From Halomonas salinarum (GTDB lineage: Bacteria; Pseudomonadota; Gammaproteobacteria; Pseudomonadales; Halomonadaceae): a stretch of DNA of 35,196 nt. The notes beneath the pieces were generated by a model. It saw nothing but the letters and a program-made list of their open reading frames with translations, made no database searches and was not told the DNA's origin. The number at the start of each line of letters is the position of its first letter. Position 1 is the stretch's first letter. The DNA lies in the NCBI RefSeq assembly GCF_012062845.1, contig NZ_WWNB01000026.1:1-35196 (forward strand), in the 5' to 3' direction. The position numbers and the translations under genes were made by a program. This document shows positions 6,812-16,591 of this stretch, piece by piece.

Positions 6812-9111
6812 CGCCCGTCTTGATGGGGTGGCTCAGCCTTCAGGGCGTATCGGCCGGCCTATATTCGGATGCCTTTGGCTTCGCATTGAGCAGCCTGTCC
6901 AGCATTCTGATATTGGTTTTCGTCGGTTGGGTAGGAGCCGATGCGCTTAACCGTGAAGAGGAACGTTTTCGCTCGACCATCGACTCCTGCCCGGTGGCGA
7001 CGATCATGGTCGATGAGGATGGCATCATCCGTATGGCCAATCGGCTCGCGAATACGACTTTTCGTTGCCCGGCTGGTCATCTGGTGGGGCTGCCGGTGGA
7101 GCACCTGATACCCAGCAGGTTCCGTCCGCGTCATGAGGGCTATCGGAATGAATACATGTTTCACCCTGAGCAGCGAATCATGGGGGCAGGGCGAGAGCTT
7201 TTCGCCATGCGGCATGATGGCACCGAATTCCGGGCCGAGATTGCCTTGAACCCGGTGCGTACGGCCGATACGAACTATGTCATGGCGGCGATCGTGGATA
7301 TCACCGAGCGGGTAGAATCAGAGCAAAAAATTCTGAACCTCAGCAGGATTCACAAAGTGTTGAGTGGTATCAACACGCTGATTGTGCGAGCCCAAACAAG
7401 TGATTTGCTGTGCGATGAGGCCACACGCATTACGGTCGAAGAAGGCGATCTACCCGCTGCGTTAGTCGTGCAGTACGACAGCGAGTCGGATCGATACGAG
7501 ACGCTGCATGCCCACTCCATGGATGCACGGCTCGATACTCGCCACTTGTCTGACTTTGAAATAGATGCCCTCAGACAATGCCTGCGGCGGAAAAGCGCGG
7601 TAGTTCGCAACGACCTGGCGGATCAAAAAGCCAATGGCGATTCGCTGGATCTGGTCGAGATGGGAATAGGGGCCTTGGCAGCCTTTCCACTGGTCTCGCC
7701 TGATCCCCGTCTGCAAACAGCCTTCTTGATCTATCGGCGCGAGCCGTTTTCCTTCGATGAGCCTGAAATGACACTGCTACAGGAGGTGGCTGGCGACATC
7801 TCGTTCGCGATCGATAACTTGGCAAAGAGTCAGCAGCTCGAGTATCTGACGCACTATGATAACGTCACGGGCTTGCCAAATCGCCTGCTGCTGACCGACC
7901 GGCTTCAACAGGCGATTTTACAGGCCGACAGTTACCAGAGCACGGTCAGCATTCTGTACCTGGACATCGACCGGTTCAAACAGGTCAATGATAGTCTCGG
8001 CCACACTGGCGGTGACGATGTACTCCGTCAGGTAGCGCAGCGGATCAGGGCCTGCGTGACCAAGGCTGATACGGTATCTCGTTGGGGAGGGGATGAATTC
8101 ATTATCCTGCTACCCGAACACTGTACCGCTGATGCCGCAGAGGTCGCTAACACCATCACCGGCGCATTGCATGCGCTTATGGTTCTTGACGATGGTCGGG
8201 AATTGTTCGTCTCGTGCAGCATTGGCATAGCGGAGCATCCGTCTGATGGCGGAGACACTGATTCACTGATCAATAGTGCCAGAGACGCGATGACCGCCAT
8301 CAAGGAATATGGAGGCAACGACTATCGGCATTTTGTTCCCGATAGTAGCGGGCTGGCTGATGATGGTCTCGCGTTTGAAACATCATTACGGCATGCCTTA
8401 GGCCAGGAACAGTTTCAGCTTTACTACCAGCCTCAGGTCGATATCGTCTCCCGCCAGGTAGTGGGGCTGGAAGCGCTTCTGCGTTGGCATCATCCGATAC
8501 AGGGCCTGGTTTCGCCAGATCACTTCATCCCCCTGGCCGAGAGGACCGGGCTGATTGTGCCTATCGGCGAATGGGTGTTGCGTGAGGCATGCCAGAAAGG
8601 TGCTGCCTTGCCGGAGCTTAAAATGGCGGTGAACCTGTCGGCACGGCAGTTCCACCAGAAAAACCTTGTCGACGTCGTCCGCCAGATTCTGGAGGAAACC
8701 GGCATGCCGCCGGCCAACCTGGAACTGGAAATCACGGAAAGTACCCTGATCTACGATGTTGAATCGGCCATTGCCACGATGACGCGGTTGAGTGCTCTCG
8801 GGGTGAGCATTTCCCTGGACGACTTCGGTACCGGCTATTCCAGCTTGAGTTACTTGAAGCGCTTCCCGATTGATACCCTCAAGATCGACAAGTCCTTCAT
8901 CGCCGAAGTCACCATCGACTCGGACAGTGAAGTGATCGTTAATACCATTATCGTCATGGCGCACAGTCTGGGGCTCAACGTTATCGCTGAAGGAGTGGAA
9001 ACCGACGAGCAACTAGCGAAATTGAGTGAACGCGGGTGCGATGAGGCCCAAGGGTATCTGTTTTCTCGGCCAATGCCTTATCAGGAAATGATTGACGCAA
9101 TGCAAATCTGA
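6778..9111 (+). CDS. PAS-GAF-GGDEF-EAL c-di-GMP protein (C-terminal part of the split sensor)
   Basis: The frame encodes 777 residues, but the natural gene probably began at 6155. The order is: remaining membrane helices (~10-55), PAS (~63-175, ending DITERVES), GAF (~188-350), GGDEF (~360-520) and EAL (~540-777). The diguanylate cyclase site is intact (RWGGDEF near residue 437, with DIDRFKQVND upstream). The phosphodiesterase motifs are intact too: EALLR, ELEITES, DDFGTGYSSL and AEGVET. On its face it can both make and break c-di-GMP, with the sensor domains choosing between them. The ATG at 6778 lies inside the upstream frame (34-bp overlap) without a good ribosome site, so expression would need coupling or frameshifting. 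The cytoplasmic part is well preserved, so the break may be recent or a sequencing error. Confidence 0.8.
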   Translation: MWRGNAVGACVTPVLMGWLSLQGVSAGLYSDAFGFALSSLSSILILVFVGWVGADALNREEERFRSTIDSCPVATIMVDEDGIIRMANRLANTTFRCPAGHLVGLPVEHLIPSRFRPRHEGYRNEYMFHPEQRIMGAGRELFAMRHDGTEFRAEIALNPVRTADTNYVMAAIVDITERVESEQKILNLSRIHKVLSGINTLIVRAQTSDLLCDEATRITVEEGDLPAALVVQYDSESDRYETLHAHSMDARLDTRHLSDFEIDALRQCLRRKSAVVRNDLADQKANGDSLDLVEMGIGALAAFPLVSPDPRLQTAFLIYRREPFSFDEPEMTLLQEVAGDISFAIDNLAKSQQLEYLTHYDNVTGLPNRLLLTDRLQQAILQADSYQSTVSILYLDIDRFKQVNDSLGHTGGDDVLRQVAQRIRACVTKADTVSRWGGDEFIILLPEHCTADAAEVANTITGALHALMVLDDGRELFVSCSIGIAEHPSDGGDTDSLINSARDAMTAIKEYGGNDYRHFVPDSSGLADDGLAFETSLRHALGQEQFQLYYQPQVDIVSRQVVGLEALLRWHHPIQGLVSPDHFIPLAERTGLIVPIGEWVLREACQKGAALPELKMAVNLSARQFHQKNLVDVVRQILEETGMPPANLELEITESTLIYDVESAIATMTRLSALGVSISLDDFGTGYSSLSYLKRFPIDTLKIDKSFIAEVTIDSDSEVIVNTIIVMAHSLGLNVIAEGVETDEQLAKLSERGCDEAQGYLFSRPMPYQEMIDAMQI

Positions 9112-9200
9112 TCGAAGACCTTGTTGATGACCAAATCACCCCTCTATTACGGGTGCCTCAGCACCGGGTGTCAGGTGATTCAATACAAAGGAGAAGAGTG

Positions 9201-9425
9201 ATGCATCCAACAATGTTTGGTAACGAAATGTGGACCTTTGGTCCGTTCATGATGTTGATCATGGCGGCAGTAATGGTCATACCCTTCTGGTTTATTTTTT
9301 CCAAGGCTGGCCACCCGAAGTGGTTAAGTCTTCTGATGGTGGTGCCACTCGTGAATATCGTGCTGTTGTATTTTCTGGCCTTTTCTCGGTGGCCGAGCCA
9401 AGTCAATGCTAATAAAGAGAAATAG
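9201..9425 (+). CDS. Small two-helix membrane protein of unknown function
   Basis: The product has 74 residues and two hydrophobic segments (FMMLIMAAVMVIPFWFIFSKAG and WLSLLMVVPLVNIVLLYFLAFSRWP). The layout IPFW.IF.KAG..KWL.LL...P..N...LY.LAF..WP recurs in small inner-membrane proteins of unknown role in gammaproteobacteria. The ATG at 9201 is preceded by AAAGGAGAAGAGTG, a strong ribosome site; an upstream start at 9153 would add an odd polar leader. It begins 90 bp after the EAL gene on the same strand and could be co-transcribed. No function is offered. Confidence 0.65.
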   Translation: MHPTMFGNEMWTFGPFMMLIMAAVMVIPFWFIFSKAGHPKWLSLLMVVPLVNIVLLYFLAFSRWPSQVNANKEK

Positions 9426-9465
9426 CTCCACGACAAGGCTGGATATTCATCACGCCATCGTCACC

Positions 9466-9505
9466 TGAAAAATATCCAAGCCGCTACCATGCTTCGTGGT
9501 GGCTT
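9466..9505 (-). terminator. Possible terminator of the liu operon
   Basis: Read on the minus strand, AAGCC plus ACCA pair with TGGT plus GGCTT (with a bulge) around a 7-nt loop, and five T residues follow a few bases later (A-run at 9468-9472 on the plus strand). It lies ~100 bp downstream of the HMG-CoA lyase stop. The bulge lowers confidence. Confidence 0.4.
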
Positions 9506-9609
9506 AATTCAGGCGACGCAGTCTGGCGAAACTCACTGGCCGCGATTACCAAAGCCAAGCTAGTGATCGGGTTCGGGACTTTTCATTTTGGATGTACTGA
9601 TTCGGGCGA

Positions 9610-10509
9610 TCATTTGGCGAAAAGTGCCACACCCACCTTGGAGCGATTGGGCCGCCCGATGGTGCGGGTGATCCAGTCGCCGGTGGCGGCCAGCGCATCA
9701 AGATCGATGCCGCTCTCGATGCCGAGGCCATTGAGCAGGTAGATCACGTCCTCGCTTGCCACGTTGCCGGAGGCGCCCTTGGCGTAGGGGCAGCCGCCGA
9801 GGCCGGCGACGGAGCTGTCGATCACACCGATGCCTTCCTCGAGTACGGCATAGAGGTTGGCGAGCGCCTGGCCGTAGGTGTCGTGGAAGTGGGCGCCGAG
9901 CCGCTCAATGGGGACGTCTCGGGCCACGGCATCGAGCATGCGCTTGGCCTTGAGCGGGGTGCCGGTGCCGATGGTGTCACCAAGCGAGACCTCATAGCAG
10001 CCCATCTCAAAAAGCGCTCCTGCCACCTCGGCCACCTTGGCCGGGGCGATCTCGCCCTCGTAGGGGCAGCCGAGCACGCAGGAGACATAGCCGCGTACGC
10101 GGACCTTGGCCTCCTTGGCGCGTTCGAGCACCGGGGCGAAGCGCTCCATGGACTCGGCCACGGAGCAGTTGATGTTCTTCTGCGAGAAGGACTCGGAGGC
10201 GGCGCCGAATACCGCGACCTCGTCTGCGCCGCATTCAAGCGCGGCTTCCAGGCCCTTGAGGTTGGGGGTCAGCGCCGAATAGACGACGCCGTTGCGGCGC
10301 TTGAGGCCGGCCATCACCTCGCGGTGGTCGGCCATCTGCGGCACCCACTTGGGCGAGACGAAGCTCGCCGCCTCGATATGGCGAAGGCCGGCGGCGCCGA
10401 GCCGGTCGATCAGCTCGAGCTTGGTGGCGGTGCTGACCGGTTCGGGCTCATTCTGCAGGCCGTCGCGAGCGCCGACCTCGACCAGGCGCACGCTTTTGGG
10501 AAATGCCAT
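9610..10509 (-). CDS. liuE: Hydroxymethylglutaryl-CoA lyase (leucine degradation)
   Basis: This 299-residue cytoplasmic TIM-barrel enzyme splits HMG-CoA into acetoacetate and acetyl-CoA, the last step of leucine/isovalerate breakdown. Visible marks are EVGARDGLQNE (residues 11-21, with the catalytic Arg and Asp), the metal-binding HFHD (His207, His209), and the family signature SVAGLGGCPYAKGASGN with the catalytic Cys240. Length is normal. The ATG at 10509 has AGGAG 8 nt upstream; longer forms from 10569 would read through the structured spacer. It is the last gene of the operon, separated by a 245-bp non-coding spacer from the carboxylase alpha gene. The gene is also called mvaB or hmgL elsewhere. 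Confidence 0.95.
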   Translation of the reverse strand: MAFPKSVRLVEVGARDGLQNEPEPVSTATKLELIDRLGAAGLRHIEAASFVSPKWVPQMADHREVMAGLKRRNGVVYSALTPNLKGLEAALECGADEVAVFGAASESFSQKNINCSVAESMERFAPVLERAKEAKVRVRGYVSCVLGCPYEGEIAPAKVAEVAGALFEMGCYEVSLGDTIGTGTPLKAKRMLDAVARDVPIERLGAHFHDTYGQALANLYAVLEEGIGVIDSSVAGLGGCPYAKGASGNVASEDVIYLLNGLGIESGIDLDALAATGDWITRTIGRPNRSKVGVALFAK

Positions 10510-10754
10510 TTCTTCACTCCTGTCATGGTGGCGACGTTTCCGGTGGCAGGCCCCGAAGTGTCGGACCATCGCGGAGGCGCTATGGACCCATCCCTGGGCG
10601 CTACCTCTGCCCTGCGGCGCTCTCGCGTCCCGCTTCGCTTGCAGGGCCGGTGCTGGCCATCCATGGCCAGCCCGTTCGGAGCCGTGCTCCTCACCCCTGG
10701 CAGAGGACCTCCGCTTCTACCTGCCCCCGGCGTCGCCCGCCTGCGCGCGACTCC
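10510..10754. other. Structured 245-bp spacer inside the liu operon
   Basis: This spacer is unusually long for an operon whose other junctions are short or overlapping. It is GC-rich and holds a perfect 9-bp stem at 10652-10671 (GCTGGCCAT and ATGGCCAGC around CC), plus other short GC-rich inverted pairs. ORFs on both strands here have no ribosome site and look like chance frames. It could be a dispersed palindromic repeat of this genus or an mRNA processing site; I cannot tell which. Confidence 0.45.
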
Positions 10755-12818
10755 TTACTCGTCGGCGGCGAATTCCAGTAGCACCTCGCCCTGGCTCACG
10801 GTGTCACCGGCGGCGAAGTGGAAGCTCACCACCTGGCCATCCGCCGGGGCGCTCAGGGTGTGCTCCATCTTCATGGCCTCCATCACCATCAGCGGCATGC
10901 CTTTCTCGACCGGGGTGCCGGGCTCCACCAATAGCGTCACCACGGTGCCGTGCATGGGCGCGGTGAGGGTTGATTCGGCCTCGTGATGGCCGTGATCGAC
11001 GGCGTCCGCGCGCAGCCAATCGAGGCGGGTCTCGCCCTGGGTATCCGCGAGCACGATGGTGTCGCCATCGAGCCTGGCCTGCAGGCGGCGGCGATGACCG
11101 TCGAGGGTGATGGCCACGGCATCGCCATCGAGCCGCTGCAGGTTGGCCGAAAGCGTCGTGCCCCCGAGGTCGAACCGCCAGGGGGCATCCTCATGGGGGC
11201 GGCTGCCGTCGACGACGATCGGCTCGGCCGCGGGCGATTGGGGGGCGGTCGCTTTGGGGACGTTCAAGCCCACGCGGATGCGATGGTCGGCGTTGAGGCG
11301 AAAGCCGTCATGGCGGTCCCAGGGCGAGTCGCTTTTGCTCTCGCGGCCGAGCCGGTCCAGCGCCACCAGGGCGGCGCTGGCGTAGTCCTCGGCGCTGGGC
11401 TCATGGACGGCGAACAGGTCGACGTGGTGGTGTTCGATGAAGCGGGTGTCGAGCTTGGCGGCCCGGAAGGCCGGGTGGCTCGCCAGACGCTGCAGGAAGG
11501 CGCGATTGGTGACCACGCCGCGGACGTCCAGCGCAGCGAGGGCCCTGTTGAGGGTGGCCAGTGCCTGGTCCCGGTCGTCGCCATGCACGATCAGCTTGGC
11601 GAGCATCGGGTCATAGTGCATCGAGACCTCGTCACCGCTCTCGACGCCGCTGTCCAGGCGCACCTGGGTGGGATCGAGGCCGGCACCGGCGAGATCCAGC
11701 CCGAAGTGCTCGAGGTGCCCGGTGGCGGGCAGGAAACCCTGCGCCGGGTCTTCGGCATAGAGGCGCGCCTCGAAGCTGTGGCCGGTGATGGTCAGCGCGT
11801 CCTGGGCCAGCGGGAGCGGCTCGCCCATGGCCACGCGCAGCTGCCATTCCACCAGATCCTGGCCGGTGATCATCTCGGTGACCGGGTGCTCGACCTGCAG
11901 CCGGGTGTTCATCTCCATGAAGTAGAAGCGGCTATCCTGCTCTTGTGAAGAGTCCAATAAAAACTCGACCGTGCCGGCGCCCACGTAGCCGATCTCCTGG
12001 GCGGCACGCACCGCGGCCTCGCCCATCTCGCGGCGCAGCTCGGCGGTCATGCTCGGGGCCGGGGCCTCCTCGAGGACCTTCTGGTGGCGGCGCTGCACGC
12101 TGCAGTCGCGCTCGAAGAGATAGACGCCATTGCCGTGGGTGTCGCAGAACACCTGTACCTCGACGTGGCGGGGCTGGGTCAGGTACTTCTCGATCAGCAT
12201 GCGCGGGTCATTGAAGGCGGCCTGGGACTCGCGGCGGCAGCCGTCCAGGGCGGCCTGGAACCCTTCTCCGGATTCGACCACCCGCATGCCCTTGCCGCCG
12301 CCTCCCCGGCTTGCCTTGAGTAGCACCGGGTAGCCGATCCGCTCGGCCGCGGCGCGCAGCAGGGCGTCGTCCTGGTCGTCGCCGTGGTAGCCGGGCACCA
12401 ATGGCACGCCGGCCTTTTCCATGCGGGCCTTAGCGGCTGACTTGTCGCCCATCGCCGAGATGGCGGTGGCGGGCGGGCCGATGAAGACGATGCCGGCCTC
12501 GGCGCAGGCAGTGACGAAGTCGGCGTTCTCGGAAAGAAAGCCGTAGCCCGGGTGAATGGCGCCGGCGCCGCTGCGGCGGGCGGCCTTCAGTACAGCATCC
12601 ACCCTCAGGTAGCTATCACGGGCCGCCGCAGGACCGATGCGCACGGCCTCGTCGGCCTTGCGCACGTGGCGGGCGTTGGCATCGGCGTCGGAGTATACCG
12701 CCACGGTGCGCAGGCCCATGCGGCGGGCGGTGCGCATCACCCGGCAGGCGATCTCGCCGCGGTTGGCCACCAGCAGGGTGTCGAAGTGCTGGGCGCGGGG
12801 AGAGGTCGTCCGGGTCAT
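10755..12818 (-). CDS. liuD: Methylcrotonyl-CoA carboxylase alpha (biotin-containing) subunit
   Basis: This 687-residue protein carboxylates its own biotin with ATP and bicarbonate for transfer to 3-methylcrotonyl-CoA by the beta subunit. Domains in order are: biotin carboxylase (FDTLLVANRGEIACRVMRTA near residue 12, ATP-grasp glycine loop KASRGGGGKGMRV, FMEMNTRLQVEHPVTE), a linker or BT domain, and a C-terminal biotinyl domain with Lys650 in MEAMKMEHT. Length fits the family. The ATG at 12818 overlaps the hydratase stop (ATGA), so translation is coupled; a longer frame reaching 13322 only reads the neighbour in the wrong frame. The beta subunit is encoded two genes upstream. Confidence 0.95.
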   Translation of the reverse strand: MTRTTSPRAQHFDTLLVANRGEIACRVMRTARRMGLRTVAVYSDADANARHVRKADEAVRIGPAAARDSYLRVDAVLKAARRSGAGAIHPGYGFLSENADFVTACAEAGIVFIGPPATAISAMGDKSAAKARMEKAGVPLVPGYHGDDQDDALLRAAAERIGYPVLLKASRGGGGKGMRVVESGEGFQAALDGCRRESQAAFNDPRMLIEKYLTQPRHVEVQVFCDTHGNGVYLFERDCSVQRRHQKVLEEAPAPSMTAELRREMGEAAVRAAQEIGYVGAGTVEFLLDSSQEQDSRFYFMEMNTRLQVEHPVTEMITGQDLVEWQLRVAMGEPLPLAQDALTITGHSFEARLYAEDPAQGFLPATGHLEHFGLDLAGAGLDPTQVRLDSGVESGDEVSMHYDPMLAKLIVHGDDRDQALATLNRALAALDVRGVVTNRAFLQRLASHPAFRAAKLDTRFIEHHHVDLFAVHEPSAEDYASAALVALDRLGRESKSDSPWDRHDGFRLNADHRIRVGLNVPKATAPQSPAAEPIVVDGSRPHEDAPWRFDLGGTTLSANLQRLDGDAVAITLDGHRRRLQARLDGDTIVLADTQGETRLDWLRADAVDHGHHEAESTLTAPMHGTVVTLLVEPGTPVEKGMPLMVMEAMKMEHTLSAPADGQVVSFHFAAGDTVSQGEVLLEFAADE

Positions 12819-13645
12819 TTCTGGTGCTCCGTGTTCGATGAGTCGTCCGGGGCCCAGGTGGGACGACGCTTCTCTAAGAAGCTGGCCAGACCCTCCTGGC
12901 CCTCGTGGCTCACCCGCAGTTCGCTGATGATGCGGCAGGTGTGGTCGCGGGTGGCGTTGCTGTCGGGCTCCCGGGCGACCTCGGCGAGCAGCGCCTTGGT
13001 GGCGCGGCTGGCCTGGGGCGAGGTGGCGAGCAGGGTGTCGACCATGGCCTCGACGGCGGCGTCCAGGTCCTCGGTGGCGACCACCCGGTGGGCCAGGCCC
13101 AGGGTCTCGGCGGTGGCGGCGTCGATGACCTCGGCGGTCAGGGCATAGCGGCGCATCTGCCGCTCGCCCAGGGCGCGCTGCACATAGGGACTGATCACCG
13201 CCGGCGACAGGCCGATCTTCACCTCGGAGAGGCAGAACCTGGCCTGCTCGGAGACGATCACCACGTCGCAGCAGGCCGTCAGGCCCACGGCACCGCCGAA
13301 GGTGGCACCCTGCACGCGGCACACACTGGGGCAGGGCAGGGTGTCCAGGGCGTGCATCAGCGACGATAGCTCGCGGGAATCCGCCAGGTTGTCCTCGAAG
13401 TCGTAGTCGACCATGCGCTTCATCCAGTTGAGGTCGGCGCCGGCGGAGAAGTGCTTGCCCTCGGAACCCAGCACCAGCACACGCACCTCGCCGCGGTGGG
13501 CGAGCTCGCCGACCCGGTGGAGATGGTCGTTGAGCTCACTGATCAGATGCTCGTCGAAGGCGTTGTGCACCTCGGGGCGGTCCAGCGTCAGCCGGGCGAC
13601 CCCGCGGTCGTCGATGGTCAGTGTTGAGAAGGTTGTCTCGGGCAT
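12815..13645 (-). CDS. liuC: Methylglutaconyl-CoA hydratase (enoyl-CoA hydratase family)
   Basis: This 276-residue crotonase-fold enzyme is expected to hydrate 3-methylglutaconyl-CoA to HMG-CoA. Visible are the substrate/oxyanion loop HFSAGADLNWM, the second oxyanion segment GATFGGAVGLTACCDVVI, and the catalytic loop SEVKIGLSPAVISPYV with its glutamate. The WMKRM stretch after ADLN is typical of the LiuC branch rather than general crotonases. I place the start at 13645 because GAGGT lies 6 nt before it; an ATG at 13657 has no such site. The stop overlaps the next ATG by 4 bp. A 126-bp non-coding gap with small hairpins separates it from liuB. Confidence 0.93.
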   Translation of the reverse strand: MPETTFSTLTIDDRGVARLTLDRPEVHNAFDEHLISELNDHLHRVGELAHRGEVRVLVLGSEGKHFSAGADLNWMKRMVDYDFEDNLADSRELSSLMHALDTLPCPSVCRVQGATFGGAVGLTACCDVVIVSEQARFCLSEVKIGLSPAVISPYVQRALGERQMRRYALTAEVIDAATAETLGLAHRVVATEDLDAAVEAMVDTLLATSPQASRATKALLAEVAREPDSNATRDHTCRIISELRVSHEGQEGLASFLEKRRPTWAPDDSSNTEHQK

Positions 13646-13771
13646 ATCGGACCTCATTGGCAGAGCTTTAAGCCGGAAGCTTGAAGAACCCCCGGCATCT
13701 TGCCGCCGGGGCCTGCGGTGGTGACTTCCAGCTTAGAACGTCAAGCTCACGGCTCCACGCGAAGCGTGGGC
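13646..13771. other. Short structured spacer between liuB and liuC
   Basis: The spacer contains GC-rich inverted pairs, including CCACGC-GAA-GCGTGG near 13757-13771 and a CCCCGGC/GCCGGGG-like pair near 13688-13710. There is no coding potential. Like the larger spacer before liuE, it may be an RNA processing or stability element. Confidence 0.35.
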
Positions 13772-15409
13772 CTACATCCGGAACACGCCGAAGCGGGTCT
13801 CTTCCACCTCGGCATTCATGGCGGCGGCCAAGGCCAGGCCGAGTACGTCGCGGGTCTGGGCCGGGTCGATCACACCGTCGTCCCATAGCCTGGCACTGGC
13901 GTAGTAGGGGTGGCCCTGGTGCTCGTACTGCTCGCGGATCGGGCGCTTGAAGGCCTCTTCGTCCTCGGCGGACCAGGTCTCGGCCGGGTTCTCAAATTGA
14001 TCGCGCTCATACTGGTCACGCTTGAGTTGTTCTCTTCTGACTTGTGCGAGCACGTTGGCGGCCTGCTCGCCGCCCATCACCGAGATTCGCGCGTTGGGCC
14101 ACATGAACAAGAGGTTCGGGTCATAGGCGCGGCCGCACATGCCGTAGTTGCCGGCGCCGAAGCTGCCGCCGATCAGCACGGTGAACTTGGGCACCTGGGC
14201 GCAGGCCACCGCCGTGACCAGCTTGGCGCCGTGCTTGGCGATGCCCTCCTGCTCGTACTTGGAGCCGACCATGAAGCCGGTGATGTTCTGCAAGAACACC
14301 AGTGGAATCTTGCGCTGGGCGCACAGTTCGATGAAGTGGGCGCCCTTGACGGCGCTCTCCGAGAACAGCACGCCGTTGTTGGCGACGATGCCCACCGGAT
14401 GGCCGTGAAGGTGGGCGAAACCGGTCACCAGGGTGTCGCCGTAGTAGCGCTTGAACTCGTCGAAGTCGGAATTGTCCACCAGCCGGCCGATCACCTCGCG
14501 CACGTCATAGGGCTTCTTGAGATCGGTACCGACGATGCCGTAGAGCTCGGCGGGGTCGAGCCGCGGCGGACGGGACTCCTTGAGCGCGAGCCGGCCACGC
14601 TTCTGCCAGTTGAGCCGCGAGACGGCGCGGCGGGCAATCTGCAGAGCATGGGCGTCGTTGTCGGCATAGTGATCCACCACGCCACTGATCTTGCAGTGCA
14701 CATCGGCGCCGCCCAGATCCTCGGCGCTGATGGTCTCGCCGGTTGCCGCCTTCACCAGCGGCGGCCCGCCGAGGAAGATAGTGCCCTGGCCCTTGACGAT
14801 GATCGACTCGTCGGCCATCGCCGGGACATAGGCACCACCGGCGGTGCAGGAACCCATCACCACCGCAATCTGTGGAATGCCCGCGGCGGAGAGGGTCGCC
14901 TGGTTATAGAAGATGCGCCCAAAGTCGTCGTGGTCGGGGAAGACCTCGTCCTGCTCGGGCAGGTAGGCACCGCCGGAGTCGACCAGATAGATACAGGGCA
15001 GGCGGTGCTTGCGGGCGACTTCCTGGGCGCGCAGATGCTTCTTGACGGTCAGTGGGTGGTAGGTGCCGCCCTTGACCGTGGCGTCGTTGGCGACGATCAC
15101 GCATTCCACGCCCGAGACGCGGCCGATGCCGGTGATCACGCCGGCGGCGGGCAGTGGGGTGTCGTAGACCTGGTAGGCGGCCAGCGCCGAGAGCTCGAGG
15201 AAGGGCGAGCCCTCGTCGAGCAGGTGGTCGATGCGGTCGCGCACGTAAAGCTTGCCGCGGGCTTCGTGGCGGGCGCGGGCCTTCTCCCCGCCGCCCTGAT
15301 GGATAGCGGCGGTCAACTCGCGCAGCTTGTCGACCTCATGACGCATGGCGACGTCATTGGACTGGAAGACCTCGCTGCGCGCATTGATCTGGGTATGCAG
15401 GATGCTCAT
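13772..15409 (-). CDS. liuB: Methylcrotonyl-CoA carboxylase beta (carboxyltransferase) subunit
   Basis: This 545-residue subunit transfers CO2 from biotin to 3-methylcrotonyl-CoA, giving 3-methylglutaconyl-CoA. It has two crotonase-like carboxyltransferase halves. The N half contains [40 protein letters not shown] and VYLPEQ-type segments ([16 protein letters not shown]); the C half contains [21 protein letters not shown] and [26 protein letters not shown] and the GAGNYGM block fit the MCC/propionyl-type beta family. The start at 15409 fits family length and follows a GGGCGG-type site. It begins 12 bp after the liuA stop, so the two are co-transcribed. Confidence 0.95.
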   Translation of the reverse strand: MSILHTQINARSEVFQSNDVAMRHEVDKLRELTAAIHQGGGEKARARHEARGKLYVRDRIDHLLDEGSPFLELSALAAYQVYDTPLPAAGVITGIGRVSGVECVIVANDATVKGGTYHPLTVKKHLRAQEVARKHRLPCIYLVDSGGAYLPEQDEVFPDHDDFGRIFYNQATLSAAGIPQIAVVMGSCTAGGAYVPAMADESIIVKGQGTIFLGGPPLVKAATGETISAEDLGGADVHCKISGVVDHYADNDAHALQIARRAVSRLNWQKRGRLALKESRPPRLDPAELYGIVGTDLKKPYDVREVIGRLVDNSDFDEFKRYYGDTLVTGFAHLHGHPVGIVANNGVLFSESAVKGAHFIELCAQRKIPLVFLQNITGFMVGSKYEQEGIAKHGAKLVTAVACAQVPKFTVLIGGSFGAGNYGMCGRAYDPNLLFMWPNARISVMGGEQAANVLAQVRREQLKRDQYERDQFENPAETWSAEDEEAFKRPIREQYEHQGHPYYASARLWDDGVIDPAQTRDVLGLALAAAMNAEVEETRFGVFRM

Positions 15410-15421
15410 GGAACGCCGCCC

Positions 15422-16591
15422 TTACTTGGATTCGTTGAATATCTCGCGGCCAATCAACATGCGTCGAATCTCGCTGGTGCCGGCGCCGATCTCGTAGAGC
15501 TTGGCGTCGCGCAGCAGCCGCCCGGTGGGGTAGTCGTTGATGTAGCCGTTGCCGCCTAGCAGTTGAATGGCATCCAGCGCGACCTGGGTGGCCTTCTCGG
15601 CGCAGTAGAGGATCACCCCGGCGGCGTCCTTGCGAGAGGTCTGGCCACGGTCGCAGCCGGCGGCCACCGCATACAGGTAGGCGCGGCAGGCATTCAGGGT
15701 GGTGTACATGTCGGCGATCTTGCCCTGCACCAGCTGGAACTCGCCGATCGCCTGATCGAACTGCTTGCGCTCATGGACGTAGGGCACGACCACGTCGAGG
15801 GCCGCCTGCATGATGCCGATGGGGCCGGCGGCCAGCACGGTACGTTCATAATCCAGCCCGCTCATCAGCACCTTGGCGCCGTGGCCTTCCTCGCCCAGCA
15901 CGTTCTCGGCCGGCACGCGGCAGTCCTGGAAGACCAGTTCGCAGGTGTTGGAGCCGCGCATGCCCAACTTGTCGAGCTTCTGGGCGGTGGAGAAACCGGG
16001 GAAGTCCTTCTCGATGATGAAGGCGGTGATGCCCTTGGAACCGGCCTGTGGGTCGGTCTTGGCGTAGACGATCAGGACGTGGGCATCGGGGCCGTTGGTG
16101 ATCCACATCTTGTTGCCGTTGAGGAGGTAGTGATCGCCGTCCTTCTTGGCACGCAGCTTCATCGAGACCACATCCGAGCCGGCGCCCATCTCGGACATGG
16201 CCAAGGCACCCACGTGCTCGCCACTGATCAGCCTGGGCAGGTACCTGGCCTTCTGCTCGGCACTGCCGTTGAGCTTCAACTGGTTGACGCAGAGGTTGGA
16301 GTGGGCGCCATAAGAGAGCCCCACCGAGGCGCTGGCCCGGGAAATCTCCTCCATGGCGATGCAGTGGGCGAGATAGCCCATGCCGCTGCCGCCGTCCTCG
16401 TCGGACACGGTGATGCCGAGCAGGCCCATGTCGCCGAATTTCTGCCACAGGTCGCTCGGGAACTCGTTCTTTGCATCGATCTCGGCGGCGCGCGGGGCGA
16501 TCTCGTCACGGGCAAAGGCGTTCACCTGATCACGCAGCATGACCATCGTCTCGTCGAGGCCGAAGTCGAGGGGCTGATAGGGGGTATGCAT
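15422..16591 (-). CDS. liuA: Isovaleryl-CoA dehydrogenase
   Basis: This 389-residue acyl-CoA dehydrogenase oxidises isovaleryl-CoA to 3-methylcrotonyl-CoA with FAD, passing electrons to ETF. FAD/substrate motifs are [15 protein letters not shown] (residues 131-145) and [10 protein letters not shown]. The catalytic base is Glu249 in [12 protein letters not shown], the position used by isovaleryl-CoA dehydrogenases rather than short- or medium-chain enzymes. The C-terminal [13 protein letters not shown] and [16 protein letters not shown] blocks are typical. It is the first gene of the operon. GGGAG precedes the ATG at 16591, and the operator at 16703-16722 lies about 110 bp upstream. Confidence 0.95.
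   Translation of the reverse strand: MHTPYQPLDFGLDETMVMLRDQVNAFARDEIAPRAAEIDAKNEFPSDLWQKFGDMGLLGITVSDEDGGSGMGYLAHCIAMEEISRASASVGLSYGAHSNLCVNQLKLNGSAEQKARYLPRLISGEHVGALAMSEMGAGSDVVSMKLRAKKDGDHYLLNGNKMWITNGPDAHVLIVYAKTDPQAGSKGITAFIIEKDFPGFSTAQKLDKLGMRGSNTCELVFQDCRVPAENVLGEEGHGAKVLMSGLDYERTVLAAGPIGIMQAALDVVVPYVHERKQFDQAIGEFQLVQGKIADMYTTLNACRAYLYAVAAGCDRGQTSRKDAAGVILYCAEKATQVALDAIQLLGGNGYINDYPTGRLLRDAKLYEIGAGTSEIRRMLIGREIFNESK

Noticed and set aside
12819..13322. N-terminal extension of the carboxylase alpha frame
   Set aside because: It overlaps the hydratase gene in another frame and has arginine-rich nonsense composition; the coupled ATG at 12818 starts the biotin carboxylase domain correctly.
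13910..15559. Long plus-strand frame (549 codons) opposite liuB
   Set aside because: It is a shadow of the high-GC carboxylase gene: low-complexity Gly/Ala/Val/His composition, no ribosome site and no recognisable domain.
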